Assembly (NCBI GenBank): GCA_014905825.1
Contig: JACGCN010000024.1
Span: forward strand, 620,001-684,000
Reading direction: 5' to 3'
Source: Lyophyllum atratum
Taxonomy: Eukaryota > Basidiomycota > Agaricomycetes > Agaricales > Lyophyllaceae
DNA length: 64,000 bases
Below are positions 1-9,925 of this stretch, one piece after another. The notes under the pieces were generated by a model. It did not search any database. It saw only the letters and a list, made by a program, of their open reading frames with translations, and was not told the DNA's origin. The position numbers were made by a program, and so were the translations under genes. Positions within the stretch are counted from its first letter, which is position 1. Every line of letters begins with the position of its first letter.

Positions 1-660
1 GCGGCAGAGCTACTTATAGGTGTTGCCTTTCAGAGCCCGCGGGGTCAGCGTCAGTGCCCCCGGCTTTGTAGTTTTCCCCGGAGCCGGTGATGACTCCTTC
101 CCGCGGGATCATGGCCCGTGCCCCGAGGCAGAGCCGCGGGATCAGACCTCAACGAACTGGCGTAGTAAGGTACTCTGACGGGGGCCGCTGGAATCTGGCT
201 GAGGGTTTCGGAAACAGGAGATGGGGACGAGGTCTCCGGCTTCGGCAGGAGTGCCATGGCTACGAGGTCGGGCCGAGGACAGTCGACGGCCCCTTCTGAA
301 GCCTGGAGGAGCCTGGGAATGGGAGATTGCGTGCAGTGTGACCTGCGGGCGTGGTCGCATCGAGGAGCCCTGTCAACCATTTTTTCTCCAGTAGGCAGCG
401 TGACGCTGTGTACGCGCCAGGTCCTTAGAGCTAGACCCGCTCAGAGGTGAGTAACAAGAGGGGGGGAGCGCTGCTGCGACTTACTGAGCAGAGACCCGTC
501 GATTATGTTGTTTCTCCCTGGCCGCAGCTTGCCGATCTGCGAGGCAGAGGTGGAGGGCACGTCTCCCCATGCAAGAGTACAAGTTAAACGCGAAGTTGTA
601 TGGGGATTCTTGGTTGGATATTGGCGTTTTCGTGCACGTACAAAATAAATAAAAAACAGG

Positions 661-681
661 GGCAAGACCTATCGTCTTGCC
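661..681. repeat. Perfect 8-bp hairpin, one per array unit
   Basis: GGCAAGAC, a 5-base loop and GTCTTGCC form a perfect stem-loop directly after an A-rich stretch (AAATAAATAAAAAA). It recurs at 2520-2540, 4379-4399 and 6239-6259. It could mark a transcript 3' end or simply be a structural feature of the repeat; the sequence does not decide. Confidence 0.6.
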
Positions 682-1568
682 TATCAGAATTTGTTGGGCA
701 CGCTCTCCAGAAACAGTCCTCGTCCTCTGATAAGTACCTTAGGCAGTACTGGGGCGACGCTGAAGGACGCAAGAGGAGGGCCGTGTTATAATGGCCTCTA
801 TTGGCCAGTCGATATCAGCTTCGCAGGCTGAAAGAGGAAGGTTCCACGAATCCAAGAAGTTTCCTTCCGGACCGGGGTAAGGCACACTAGGGTTCTGGTC
901 TGGACACTTGGCTCTCTGAGCCGATTCTGACGTCAGGCGTCGGCCAGGAACCTTGAAATTGCCACGTGCTTAGTGCTCATGGTGGCTGGAGTGCGCGTCG
1001 TGTGATGAGTGCTTCCATCAACATCAGACATTCCATCGCCCACGGTCAAGCACGTCAAACTAACGGGTCTGACTGCCAGGGCCATTGTGTCATTCCGGGG
1101 GAGCCATTACAAGTCTCCGCGGACGATCTCTATGTCGCCTAATCCCCGGCGCCGGCGCAATGGGCCGCGGGATGCCTTCTCTGCATCTCGCCACCCCACC
1201 CCATTCCATAGTAAACACAATACCCATTTAACATGGTTTCGCCGGGGAACAATCGTGTCCTCCACAGGGGGTGTACAATCGGCCGGGACCATTCTGTCAT
1301 TATTGGGAAGGGTCCAGCTGTTCTCCATGGGGGCTCTCAGGTGTGCAACAAGATTAATATAATGTACATACTGGAGGTCATGGAAGCAATGAAAATGGCT
1401 ACCAAATCTACAATGACGGCGGTAGAGCTAATTATTGGCCTTGGCCTCAGACCCCGCGGCGCCGGCGTCAGCGCCCTGGCCTTGCACATTGTACCCCCGG
1501 CACCGGCGACAACTCCTCCCCACGGGAGCCTGACCGCGTGCTCCGAGGCACAGCCGCGGGATCAGACC

Positions 1569-2120
1569 TCAACGGACTAGCCTAAGGTACAGGCTGTAAC
1601 ATTCTCTAGCCAACCACTGTAGCCAGACACGGGCCATTTCACGCTCACGGTGCCCATCCTCGAACTCTCTGTAGAGGCTGATGAAGGCGGCTCCAGCTTC
1701 CCATTCATGGACGGCTTGCGCAAGAGCCTCCTGCAGCACCGGGAGGGGAAGATCCTCCTGCATCATTTCACGTGCCCTCAGCAACCGCGTACGGCGACCG
1801 TGTACAACCTGTTCGAGGCGCTTTGTAAACTGCATCTCGTACGGAGTATTCGACAGCAAGGTCGTCACGTAAGGAGGGCCTGCGTCCCACATGTCGAGGC
1901 CGGTCTCGTCCAGAAGATCCGCACTCCTGGACGCCTGCAAGAAGAAGGTCGAGGTCTCCGGCATTGGTAGGAGGGCCGTTGTAACGAGGTCGGGAGGGGG
2001 AGGATCGATGCCCGCTTGTGTCGAGGAGCCCTGGCCTCTGACGGGGGCCTCTGGAATCCGGCGGAGGGGTTCGGAAGCAGGAGACGGGGACGAGGTCTCC
2101 GGCATTGGCAGGAGTGCCAT
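1569..2120 (-). CDS. Hypothetical 183-aa protein, array copy 1
   Basis: This is the longest convincing ORF in the 1,859-bp unit. It starts at an ATG (2118-2120) and ends in a basic, aromatic tail. The N-terminal third is Pro-rich and holds two copies of a short motif around ALLPMPETS, at about residues 2-10 and 49-57. The C-terminal two thirds, from about residue 75, read like a folded helical segment rich in Glu, Arg and Trp. I do not recognise the family. In the degenerate unit at the left edge an in-frame extension upstream of this ATG exists. In the full units a length difference of 4 bases near 2170-2190 breaks that extension, so the 5' end is uncertain. A pseudogene carried passively by the repeat is possible. 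Confidence 0.45.
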   Translation of the reverse strand: MALLPMPETSSPSPASEPLRRIPEAPVRGQGSSTQAGIDPPPPDLVTTALLPMPETSTFFLQASRSADLLDETGLDMWDAGPPYVTTLLSNTPYEMQFTKRLEQVVHGRRTRLLRAREMMQEDLPLPVLQEALAQAVHEWEAGAAFISLYREFEDGHREREMARVWLQWLARECYSLYLRLVR

Positions 2121-3427
2121 GGCTACAAGGTCGGGCTGAGGACAGTCGACAGCCCCCTCTGAAGCCTGGAGGAGGTGTTTGGGAATGGGAGATTGCGTGA
2201 CCTGCGGGCGTGGTCGCGTTGAGGAGCCCTGTCGACCATTTTTTCTCCAGTAGGCAGTGTGACGTTGTGTACGCGCCAGGTCCTTAGAGCTAGACCCGCT
2301 CAGAGGTGAGTAACAAGAGGGGGGGAGCGCTGCTGCGACTTACTGAGCAGAGACCCGTCGATTATGTTGTTTCTCCCTGGCCGCAGCTTGCCGATCTGCG
2401 AGGCAGAGGTGGAGGGCACGTCTCCCCATGCAAGAGTACAAGTTAAACGCGAAGTTGTATGGGGATTCTTGGTTGGATATTGGCGTTTTCGTGCACGTAC
2501 AAAATAAATAAAAAACAGGGGCAAGACCTATCGTCTTGCCTATCAGAATTTGTTGGGCACGCTCTCCAGAAACAGTCCTCGTCCTCTGATAAGTACCTTA
2601 GGCAGTACTGGGGCGACGCTGAAGGACGCAAGAGGAGGGCCGTGTTATAATGGCCTCTATTGGCCAGTCGATATCAGCTTCGCAGGCTGAAAGAGGAAGG
2701 TTCCACGAATCCAAGAAGTTTCCTTCCGGACCGGGGTAAGGCACACTAGGGTTCTGGTCTGGACACTTGGCTCTCTGAGCCGATTCTGACGTCAGGCGTC
2801 GGCCAGGAACCTTGAAATTGCCACGTGCTTAGTGCTCATGGTGGCTGGAGTGCGCGTCGTGTGATGAGTGCTTCCATCAACATCAGACATTCCATCGCCC
2901 ACGGTCAAGCACGTCAAACTAACGGGTCTGACTGCCAGGGCCATTGTGTCATTCCGGGGGAGCCATTACAAGTCTCCGCGGACGATCTCTATGTCGCCTA
3001 ATCCCCGGCGCCGGCGCAATGGGCCGCGGGATGCCTTCTCTGCATCTCGCCACCCCACCCCATTCCATAGTAAACACAATACCCATTTAACATGGTTTCG
3101 CCGGGGAACAATCGTGTCCTCCACAGGGGGTGTACAATCGGCCGGGACCATTCTGTCATTATTGGGAAGGGTCCAGCTGTTCTCCATGGGGGCTCTCAGG
3201 TGTGCAACAAGATTAATATAATGTACATACTGGAGGTCATGGAAGCAATGAAAATGGCTACCAAATCTACAATGACGGCGGTAGAGCTAATTATTGGCCT
3301 TGGCCTCAGACCCCGCGGCGCCGGCGTCAGCGCCCTGGCCTTGCACATTGTACCCCCGGCACCGGCGACAACTCCTCCCCACGGGAGCCTGACCGCGTGC
3401 TCCGAGGCACAGCCGCGGGATCAGACC

Positions 3428-3979
3428 TCAACGGACTAGCCTAAGGTACAGGCTGTAACATTCTCTAGCCAACCACTGTAGCCAGACACGGGCCATTTCA
3501 CGCTCACGGTGCCCATCCTCGAACTCTCTGTAGAGGCTGATGAAGGCGGCTCCAGCTTCCCATTCATGGACGGCTTGCGCAAGAGCCTCCTGCAGCACCG
3601 GGAGGGGAAGATCCTCCTGCATCATTTCACGTGCCCTCAGCAACCGCGTACGGCGACCGTGTACAACCTGTTCGAGGCGCTTTGTAAACTGCATCTCGTA
3701 CGGAGTATTCGACAGCAAGGTCGTCACGTAAGGAGGGCCTGCGTCCCACATGTCGAGGCCGGTCTCGTCCAGAAGATCCGCACTCCTGGACGCCTGCAAG
3801 AAGAAGGTCGAGGTCTCCGGCATTGGTAGGAGGGCCGTTGTAACGAGGTCGGGAGGGGGAGGATCGATGCCCGCTTGTGTCGAGGAGCCCTGGCCTCTGA
3901 CGGGGGCCTCTGGAATCCGGCGGAGGGGTTCGGAAGCAGGAGACGGGGACGAGGTCTCCGGCATTGGCAGGAGTGCCAT
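3428..3979 (-). CDS. Hypothetical 183-aa protein, array copy 2
   Basis: The protein is identical to the copy at 1569-2120, offset by exactly 1,859 bp. The lack of any amino-acid difference between copies means either very recent duplication or ongoing homogenisation. The same doubts about the 5' end apply, and no function can be assigned. Confidence 0.45.
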   Translation of the reverse strand: MALLPMPETSSPSPASEPLRRIPEAPVRGQGSSTQAGIDPPPPDLVTTALLPMPETSTFFLQASRSADLLDETGLDMWDAGPPYVTTLLSNTPYEMQFTKRLEQVVHGRRTRLLRAREMMQEDLPLPVLQEALAQAVHEWEAGAAFISLYREFEDGHREREMARVWLQWLARECYSLYLRLVR

Positions 3980-5286
3980 GGCTACAAGGTCGGGCTGAGG
4001 ACAGTCGACAGCCCCCTCTGAAGCCTGGAGGAGGTGTTTGGGAATGGGAGATTGCGTGACCTGCGGGCGTGGTCGCGTTGAGGAGCCCTGTCGACCATTT
4101 TTTCTCCAGTAGGCAGTGTGACGTTGTGTACGCGCCAGGTCCTTAGAGCTAGACCCGCTCAGAGGTGAGTAACAAGAGGGGGGGAGCGCTGCTGCGACTT
4201 ACTGAGCAGAGACCCGTCGATTATGTTGTTTCTCCCTGGCCGCAGCTTGCCGATCTGCGAGGCAGAGGTGGAGGGCACGTCTCCCCATGCAAGAGTACAA
4301 GTTAAACGCGAAGTTGTATGGGGATTCTTGGTTGGATATTGGCGTTTTCGTGCACGTACAAAATAAATAAAAAACAGGGGCAAGACCTATCGTCTTGCCT
4401 ATCAGAATTTGTTGGGCACGCTCTCCAGAAACAGTCCTCGTCCTCTGATAAGTACCTTAGGCAGTACTGGGGCGACGCTGAAGGACGCAAGAGGAGGGCC
4501 GTGTTATAATGGCCTCTATTGGCCAGTCGATATCAGCTTCGCAGGCTGAAAGAGGAAGGTTCCACGAATCCAAGAAGTTTCCTTCCGGACCGGGGTAAGG
4601 CACACTAGGGTTCTGGTCTGGACACTTGGCTCTCTGAGCCGATTCTGACGTCAGGCGTCGGCCAGGAACCTTGAAATTGCCACGTGCTTAGTGCTCATGG
4701 TGGCTGGAGTGCGCGTCGTGTGATGAGTGCTTCCATCAACATCAGACATTCCATCGCCCACGGTCAAGCACGTCAAACTAACGGGTCTGACTGCCAGGGC
4801 CATTGTGTCATTCCGGGGGAGCCATTACAAGTCTCCGCGGACGATCTCTATGTCGCCTAATCCCCGGCGCCGGCGCAATGGGCCGCGGGATGCCTTCTCT
4901 GCATCTCGCCACCCCACCCCATTCCATAGTAAACACAATACCCATTTAACATGGTTTCGCCGGGGAACAATCGTGTCCTCCACAGGGGGTGTACAATCGG
5001 CCGGGACCATTCTGTCATTATTGGGAAGGGTCCAGCTGTTCTCCATGGGGGCTCTCAGGTGTGCAACAAGATTAATATAATGTACATACTGGAGGTCATG
5101 GAAGCAATGAAAATGGCTACCAAATCTACAATGACGGCGGTAGAGCTAATTATTGGCCTTGGCCTCAGACCCCGCGGCGCCGGCGTCAGCGCCCTGGCCT
5201 TGCACATTGTACCCCCGGCACCGGCGACAACTCCTCCCCACGGGAGCCTGACCGCGTGCTCCGAGGCACAGCCGCGGGATCAGACC

Positions 5287-5838
5287 TCAACGGACTAGCC
5301 TAAGGTACAGGCTGTAACATTCTCTAGCCAACCACTGTAGCCAGACACGGGCCATTTCACGCTCACGGTGCCCATCCTCGAACTCTCTGTAGAGGCTGAT
5401 GAAGGCGGCTCCAGCTTCCCATTCATGGACGGCTTGCGCAAGAGCCTCCTGCAGCACCGGGAGGGGAAGATCCTCCTGCATCATTTCACGTGCCCTCAGC
5501 AACCGCGTACGGCGACCGTGTACAACCTGTTCGAGGCGCTTTGTAAACTGCATCTCGTACGGAGTATTCGACAGCAAGGTCGTCACGTAAGGAGGGCCTG
5601 CGTCCCACATGTCGAGGCCGGTCTCGTCCAGAAGATCCGCACTCCTGGACGCCTGCAAGAAGAAGGTCGAGGTCTCCGGCATTGGTAGGAGGGCCGTTGT
5701 AACGAGGTCGGGAGGGGGAGGATCGATGCCCGCTTGTGTCGAGGAGCCCTGGCCTCTGACGGGGGCCTCTGGAATCCGGCGGAGGGGTTCGGAAGCAGGA
5801 GACGGGGACGAGGTCTCCGGCATTGGCAGGAGTGCCAT
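5287..5838 (-). CDS. Hypothetical 183-aa protein, array copy 3
   Basis: This is the third identical copy, again offset by 1,859 bp. It is the last complete one: the fourth unit (from 6018) diverges before it would reach the corresponding segment, so no fourth ORF exists. No function can be assigned. Confidence 0.45.
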   Translation of the reverse strand: MALLPMPETSSPSPASEPLRRIPEAPVRGQGSSTQAGIDPPPPDLVTTALLPMPETSTFFLQASRSADLLDETGLDMWDAGPPYVTTLLSNTPYEMQFTKRLEQVVHGRRTRLLRAREMMQEDLPLPVLQEALAQAVHEWEAGAAFISLYREFEDGHREREMARVWLQWLARECYSLYLRLVR

Positions 5839-6739
5839 GGCTACAAGGTCGGGCTGAGGACAGTCGACAGCCCCCTCTGAAGCCTGGAGGAGGTGTTTGG
5901 GAATGGGAGATTGCGTGACCTGCGGGCGTGGTCGCGTTGAGGAGCCCTGTCGACCATTTTTTCTCCAGTAGGCAGTGTGACGTTGTGTACGCGCCAGGTC
6001 CTTAGAGCTAGACCCGCTCAGAGGTGAGTAACAAGAGGGGGGGAGCGCTGCTGCGACTTACTGAGCAGAGGACCCGTCGATTATGTTGTTTCTCCCTGGC
6101 CGCAGCTTGCCGATCTGCGAGGCAGAGGTGGAGGGCACGTCTCCCCATGCAAGAGTACAAGTTAAACGCGAAGTTGTATGGGGATTCTTGGTTGGATATT
6201 GGCGTTTTCGTGCACGTACAAAATAAATAAAAAACAGGGGCAAGACCTATCGTCTTGCCTATCAGAATTTGTTGGGCACGCTCTCCAGAAACAGTCCTCG
6301 TCCTCTGATAAGTATCTTAGGCAGTACTGGGGCGACGCTGAAGGACGCAAGAGGAGGGCCGTGTTATAATGGCCTCTATTGGCCAGTCGATATCAGCTTC
6401 GCAGGCTGAAAGAGGAAGGCCACACGAACCCAAGACGTTTCTTTCTGGACCGGGGTAAGGCACGCTATGGTTCTGGTCTGGACACTTGGCTCTCTGAGCC
6501 GATTCTGGTCGTTGATGGTTGGCCAGAAACTTCAAATTCGGCCTCGGCCCTCGTGCATGTTGAATGTTGAGCTTCTGTGGATCCAATGCTTCTTATTCCA
6601 TTCCTGCTATGTAATGTCACGTAAATCAAGGGTGGTAAACGCCTTCGTCACCTTCAGTTAAATTGCAGACCACTCTGCCCGCTTTCCCCCAGGTCGCCCC
6701 ATCACAACCGCCCAGCAACTTCTGACGCAACCTGAAACA

Positions 6740-7404
6740 ATGCCGCCTCAGCAAGGTAAGCTCGTTGCTGCGTCCGAGTGACGATGCTCGCTCATTGGGC
6801 GGCGTATGCGTAGAATCCTATGCCCTCGAAAAAAGCGAAGAAAGCGCCCAAGAAGTCGCTGTCTCCACGGGTGGAGCCGACGGTCCTGCAGGCGCAGAGC
6901 CAAAGAGGTGAGCACGCAATTTTATTCCGCGGTGTATGAGATGCCTGACAACACCCAGCCGTGGCGATCCCCCTGTCCGCCTGACCGCTCCCACCGAAAG
7001 CCCCCTTCATGGTCAACACCTCGCCTTGGGAGGCGCTGGAGGCGGGCGTGTCCCCAGTCGCCCGGCTGCCGACGCAGAAGCCGCCCTTCCTTTTCTACGC
7101 TTCGCGTTGGGCGGCGCTGTCGGCGTCCTTGGCCCGGGCCCTGCGGCGTCCGCCTCTGCCCCGAGGACTTCTATCGTGGCCGCGAGCACTTCGACTGCCA
7201 ACTGGCGCAGTCCCGGTGAGTATTTCGACATAGCCTCGGCCTCTGATGCTGATCTCTCGGCCTCCTCCATTAGCTGTGGCGGAGTTCATGCGCCGGCTGG
7301 AAGAAAAGGAAGATGTAGACTGCGACTGCCTGTCGGCGTTCGGGAGGAACGAGGACAGGGAAATACGACACTATGACGAGAACTGCCCCACCCGGCTTTT
7401 CTGA
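6740..7404 (+). CDS. Hypothetical Ala/Gly-rich protein, 165 aa, four exons
   Basis: The spliced model is 6740-6755, 6814-6907, 6959-7215 and 7274-7404, with introns of 58, 51 and 58 bp. All phases agree and it closes at a TGA. The N-terminus is short and Gln/Glu-rich, the middle is low-complexity Ala/Gly/Pro, and the C-terminus is more ordered, charged and ends near a DENCPTRLF tail with two close cysteines (DCDC). I do not recognise the family. An alternative exon 2 frame gives a Lys-rich start (PSKKAKKAPKK) but does not splice into exon 3 without a stop. The gene lies just right of the tandem array and upstream of two frameshifted genes, so it may itself be decaying. Confidence 0.45.
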
Positions 7405-7562
7405 CGGAGCGGGGTACATCTTTAGCACTGCCGTAGTTTTTTTTACAAGTCATTGTTGCCGCCTCCCTCTCTAAAAACAAAATCTCCGCCGCCGGTAGGC
7501 ATGTAAGTTAACCACTCAACCTCGCCGCATGAGCGCGCAAAAAATCAAGATTAAAGTTTTAC

Positions 7563-7977
7563 ATGCGCCTGCTTCGAGATGTTCCGGGTGCGAAGACCTG
7601 CTACATAGCCGTGAACCCAATCCCACCTGGGAATCCCAGTTGAACGCAAGCATAAAGTCAACGGCATTGAGGGTGAGTGGTAGTGGCAAGTCGCTAGACA
7701 AGTTGGTGACGGTCAATTTCATGCAGGTATCCCGATGCAATCCTGTAACCCGAAGAAGGGACAGCCAACAACGTTCGGGCTCCTGATGCAGCTTGATGAC
7801 GCAGCAATGCCTGGCGTGCCTGAGGACATCTTCCTTGATTTGTTTACTCAGTGCAGCTGGTGTCGTTGGGTTACAACCAGCCATGCTTTCCATCACCACA
7901 CATGCATCACTGCACCCGCATTGGAGAACGCTTGGGTGGGTGCCTCCAGTAGCGAAGATGAGGCGGATTCTGTCTGA
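7563..7977 (+). pseudogene. Frameshifted Cys/His-rich protein gene (two exons)
   Basis: Exon 1 opens at ATG 7563 with MRLLRDVPGAKTCY and exon 2 is 7727-7977, joined by an intron with GTGAGT donor (about 7672-7726). The reading frame at the start of exon 1 does not match the frame needed at the splice. It switches around 7627-7637 in a CTGGGA run, consistent with a single extra base. Exon 2 encodes a compact domain with CSWC, then about 11 residues on HHHTC, which looks like a C2HC zinc site, followed by an acidic tail (SSEDEADSV). I recall similar unnamed domains in Agaricomycetes but cannot name a family. A sequencing error instead of a true mutation cannot be excluded. Confidence 0.5.
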
Positions 7978-8376
7978 GTCAGTTTAGCGGTACAGGCGAT
8001 AGAGAAGTATCCAACGAGTCTTGTAGAATGTGTGCGCCTAGTCATGAGCGTAGTTCCAGCTAGTCAAATATGTAGCTTGATGAAATTGTGGCTCTATATA
8101 CTTGCGGGTTGAAGATAAGAAATTACGAAACACTCAGCCCCAGGCAGGGCGCCGGTTGGGTCGTGTCGGTGAGCAAATAGAAAAGCCACCCTGTTGCCTT
8201 CCGTGATGCCTTGCCCAGCGGTCTCACTGCGGATTTGACCCTGTCAGCACTTCTGGACAGCAGCACTCGGACAGATGTGGAGGGAGAAAGGCTACTAGTA
8301 ATACAAGACTGAGACGCTGGCCTGGCCTTACTAGCATGCTGGGTGGTAAAGGGGAGCCCGGGTACCGGCCCTGTCT

Positions 8377-9915
8377 CTACTTCCTGGAGGCGGCGAGCAG
8401 CTCCTCATAGGTGCACATCATATCTAGCCCATCCCTCCACCTCCTTTTCCCAGCCGCTTCCTGCTCAGATTTCATCACCGGGGGCTGGCTCGCCTCGAAG
8501 GCTCTGCTTGTCATGCACCCGTTATCAACCCAACGGAATAGCCCGCCCGCGCTGTACTGCGTGAAAGAGTAGCGGCGCTCCCCAGCTTGTATGGGCGTGT
8601 TGGAGTGGCAAAGCATGGCGGATGGGATGAGGGTTGTTGAGCCAGGGGGGAAGCGTATCACCAGGCGGAGGTCCCACAAGACCAGGTGGCCCCCTTTATC
8701 CGGGTCAAAGGACCCCAGGGCCGTGATTGCGCACCAGCCTGGGGCGTAGTTGTTGTAGTCTCGGTGGGGAAGGGCTACAGTGTTTGAGCCTGTGTTGAAG
8801 GTGCACGCTGCAAAAACAGTGTTTCTGAAATTTCGATTTAGTGAGGGCTTCCACTCCACCAGCGTTTGAGGGTTTGGTCGTAGTACTGGTGGGTTCTGGG
8901 ATTGTAGTTCTGGAAGAGGGCTGACAGTCTAATTAGATTAGACGGCTAGAGGGCAGCGGGCGCTTACCGTTGGTATGTCCCACAATCCTCCCAAAATCCC
9001 TGTCTAGAAGAAGGGAGTCGACGATAGATCTATTGCGGTCAGAGACCTTGAGGTTCGACGGCTCCTGCGCATTTTGGCATCAGAGGCGTGGCTGGCGTGG
9101 GGAAAGAAAAACCGTACCTTTTGGCCGCCCCCGTGCGAGATGCCTGCTGTAAGTGAGGAGAAGTTGCCCCGGCGGTGGCTCAGCTGGCCGGGAGTGAAGC
9201 TGCACAGAGGCCCAGCTCGCTCTAACGCAGCGCATGCGCCAGCTTGGACGGCGTCCCAGTCTGTGCAGTTGGGGATGCCGCCCAGCAAACCAATGTTTAG
9301 CCCCTCTGAGTCAAGTAGAGGCCGGGAAGTTCTGTTAGGCCTGGGTGAGCTTCCTCAAATAAAAAAGAGACGCAGCTACGCACGCGCCGTTCCACCATAC
9401 GGGGTCAAATCCCCAGTTTTCCGTCAACTGCTGGAGGGAGTATTCCTGCGCCTCAGTCCCAGTGCCTCTTGGGCCCAGCCAACCGGTTTTGGAAAGCGCT
9501 AGGCTCTCAAACCGCAGGCTAGACGCTGATACAGGAGCCCCGCCCCCCCTGTGCTTCAGCGCACACTGCTTGAGCGACGTCCCGGCCTCTGCCTGTAGCT
9601 GGCTTCTGGCTATATTGCGCCTCTTGCTTCTCCTGGAGTTGTTGGCCTGAGTTCTAGTGTGCTTGGCGCTGCTTGTGGGGTTTTCCGAGGAGGGTGGGGG
9701 GGGCAAAGCCCCCGTAGTTTCCGGCTGGCTAGGCAGGGATTTGGGGCGCGGGTTGGGCGGCGGGTCCTGCAGCGCCTCGTCGTCGGACACCGGGGGTTCA
9801 GAGGCCTGGCCGGCGATGGAGGACAGCTCAAGCGCTGCAGAGAAGGCGGCCTTTGGCAGGACTGGCTCTCCCAGTAAGAAAGGGTTGTACTCCCTCCCGG
9901 AGCGTAGCTGGCGCG
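8377..9915 (-). pseudogene. TET/JBP-type 2OG-Fe(II) oxygenase, frameshifted
   Basis: The exons on the minus strand are 9915-9384, 9331-9118, 9064-8968 and 8920 onward, with introns of 52, 53 and 47 bp. The product matches the fungal TET/JBP family: LLDSEG, ISHGGGQK, RIVGHTN, then the oxygenase core with iron ligands in PHRDYNN and CHSNTPI. Next come the 2-oxoglutarate arginine region GERRYSFTQY and the typical GGLFRWVDNG. Members oxidise 5-methylcytosine (TET) or thymine (JBP) in nuclear DNA. Between YYDQTLKR and WKPSLNRNF (about 8845-8880) the frame shifts by one base, giving a stop about 30 residues into the last exon. The 5' exon has no own ATG: it begins at an acceptor, and the first exon is not found. 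The iron- and 2OG-binding residues are intact, so the break is recent or a sequence error. Confidence 0.85.
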
Positions 9916-9925
9916 CTGGAAACAA

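Larger units (their letters stand above)
1..6530. repeat. Tandem array of a 1,859-bp unit
   Basis: The same sequence recurs with a period of 1,859 bp. Full units run 441-2299, 2300-4158 and 4159-6017 and look identical by eye. A fourth unit starts at 6018, carries small changes (an extra G near 6070, a C-to-T near 6314), and diverges after about 6417, fading out by about 6530. Bases 1-440 are an older, diverged unit that lacks an internal segment. Each full unit contains one 183-aa minus-strand ORF, a short perfect hairpin and several CCGCGG sites. I see no transposase, LTRs or target-site duplications. The identity of the inner copies points to recent amplification or gene conversion; the flanking partial copies are older. 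Confidence 0.95.

Noticed and set aside
1009..1580. Plus-strand ORFs of 115-117 codons in each array unit
   Set aside because: They overlap each other in different frames and show no ordered composition. The minus-strand ORF is the better candidate.
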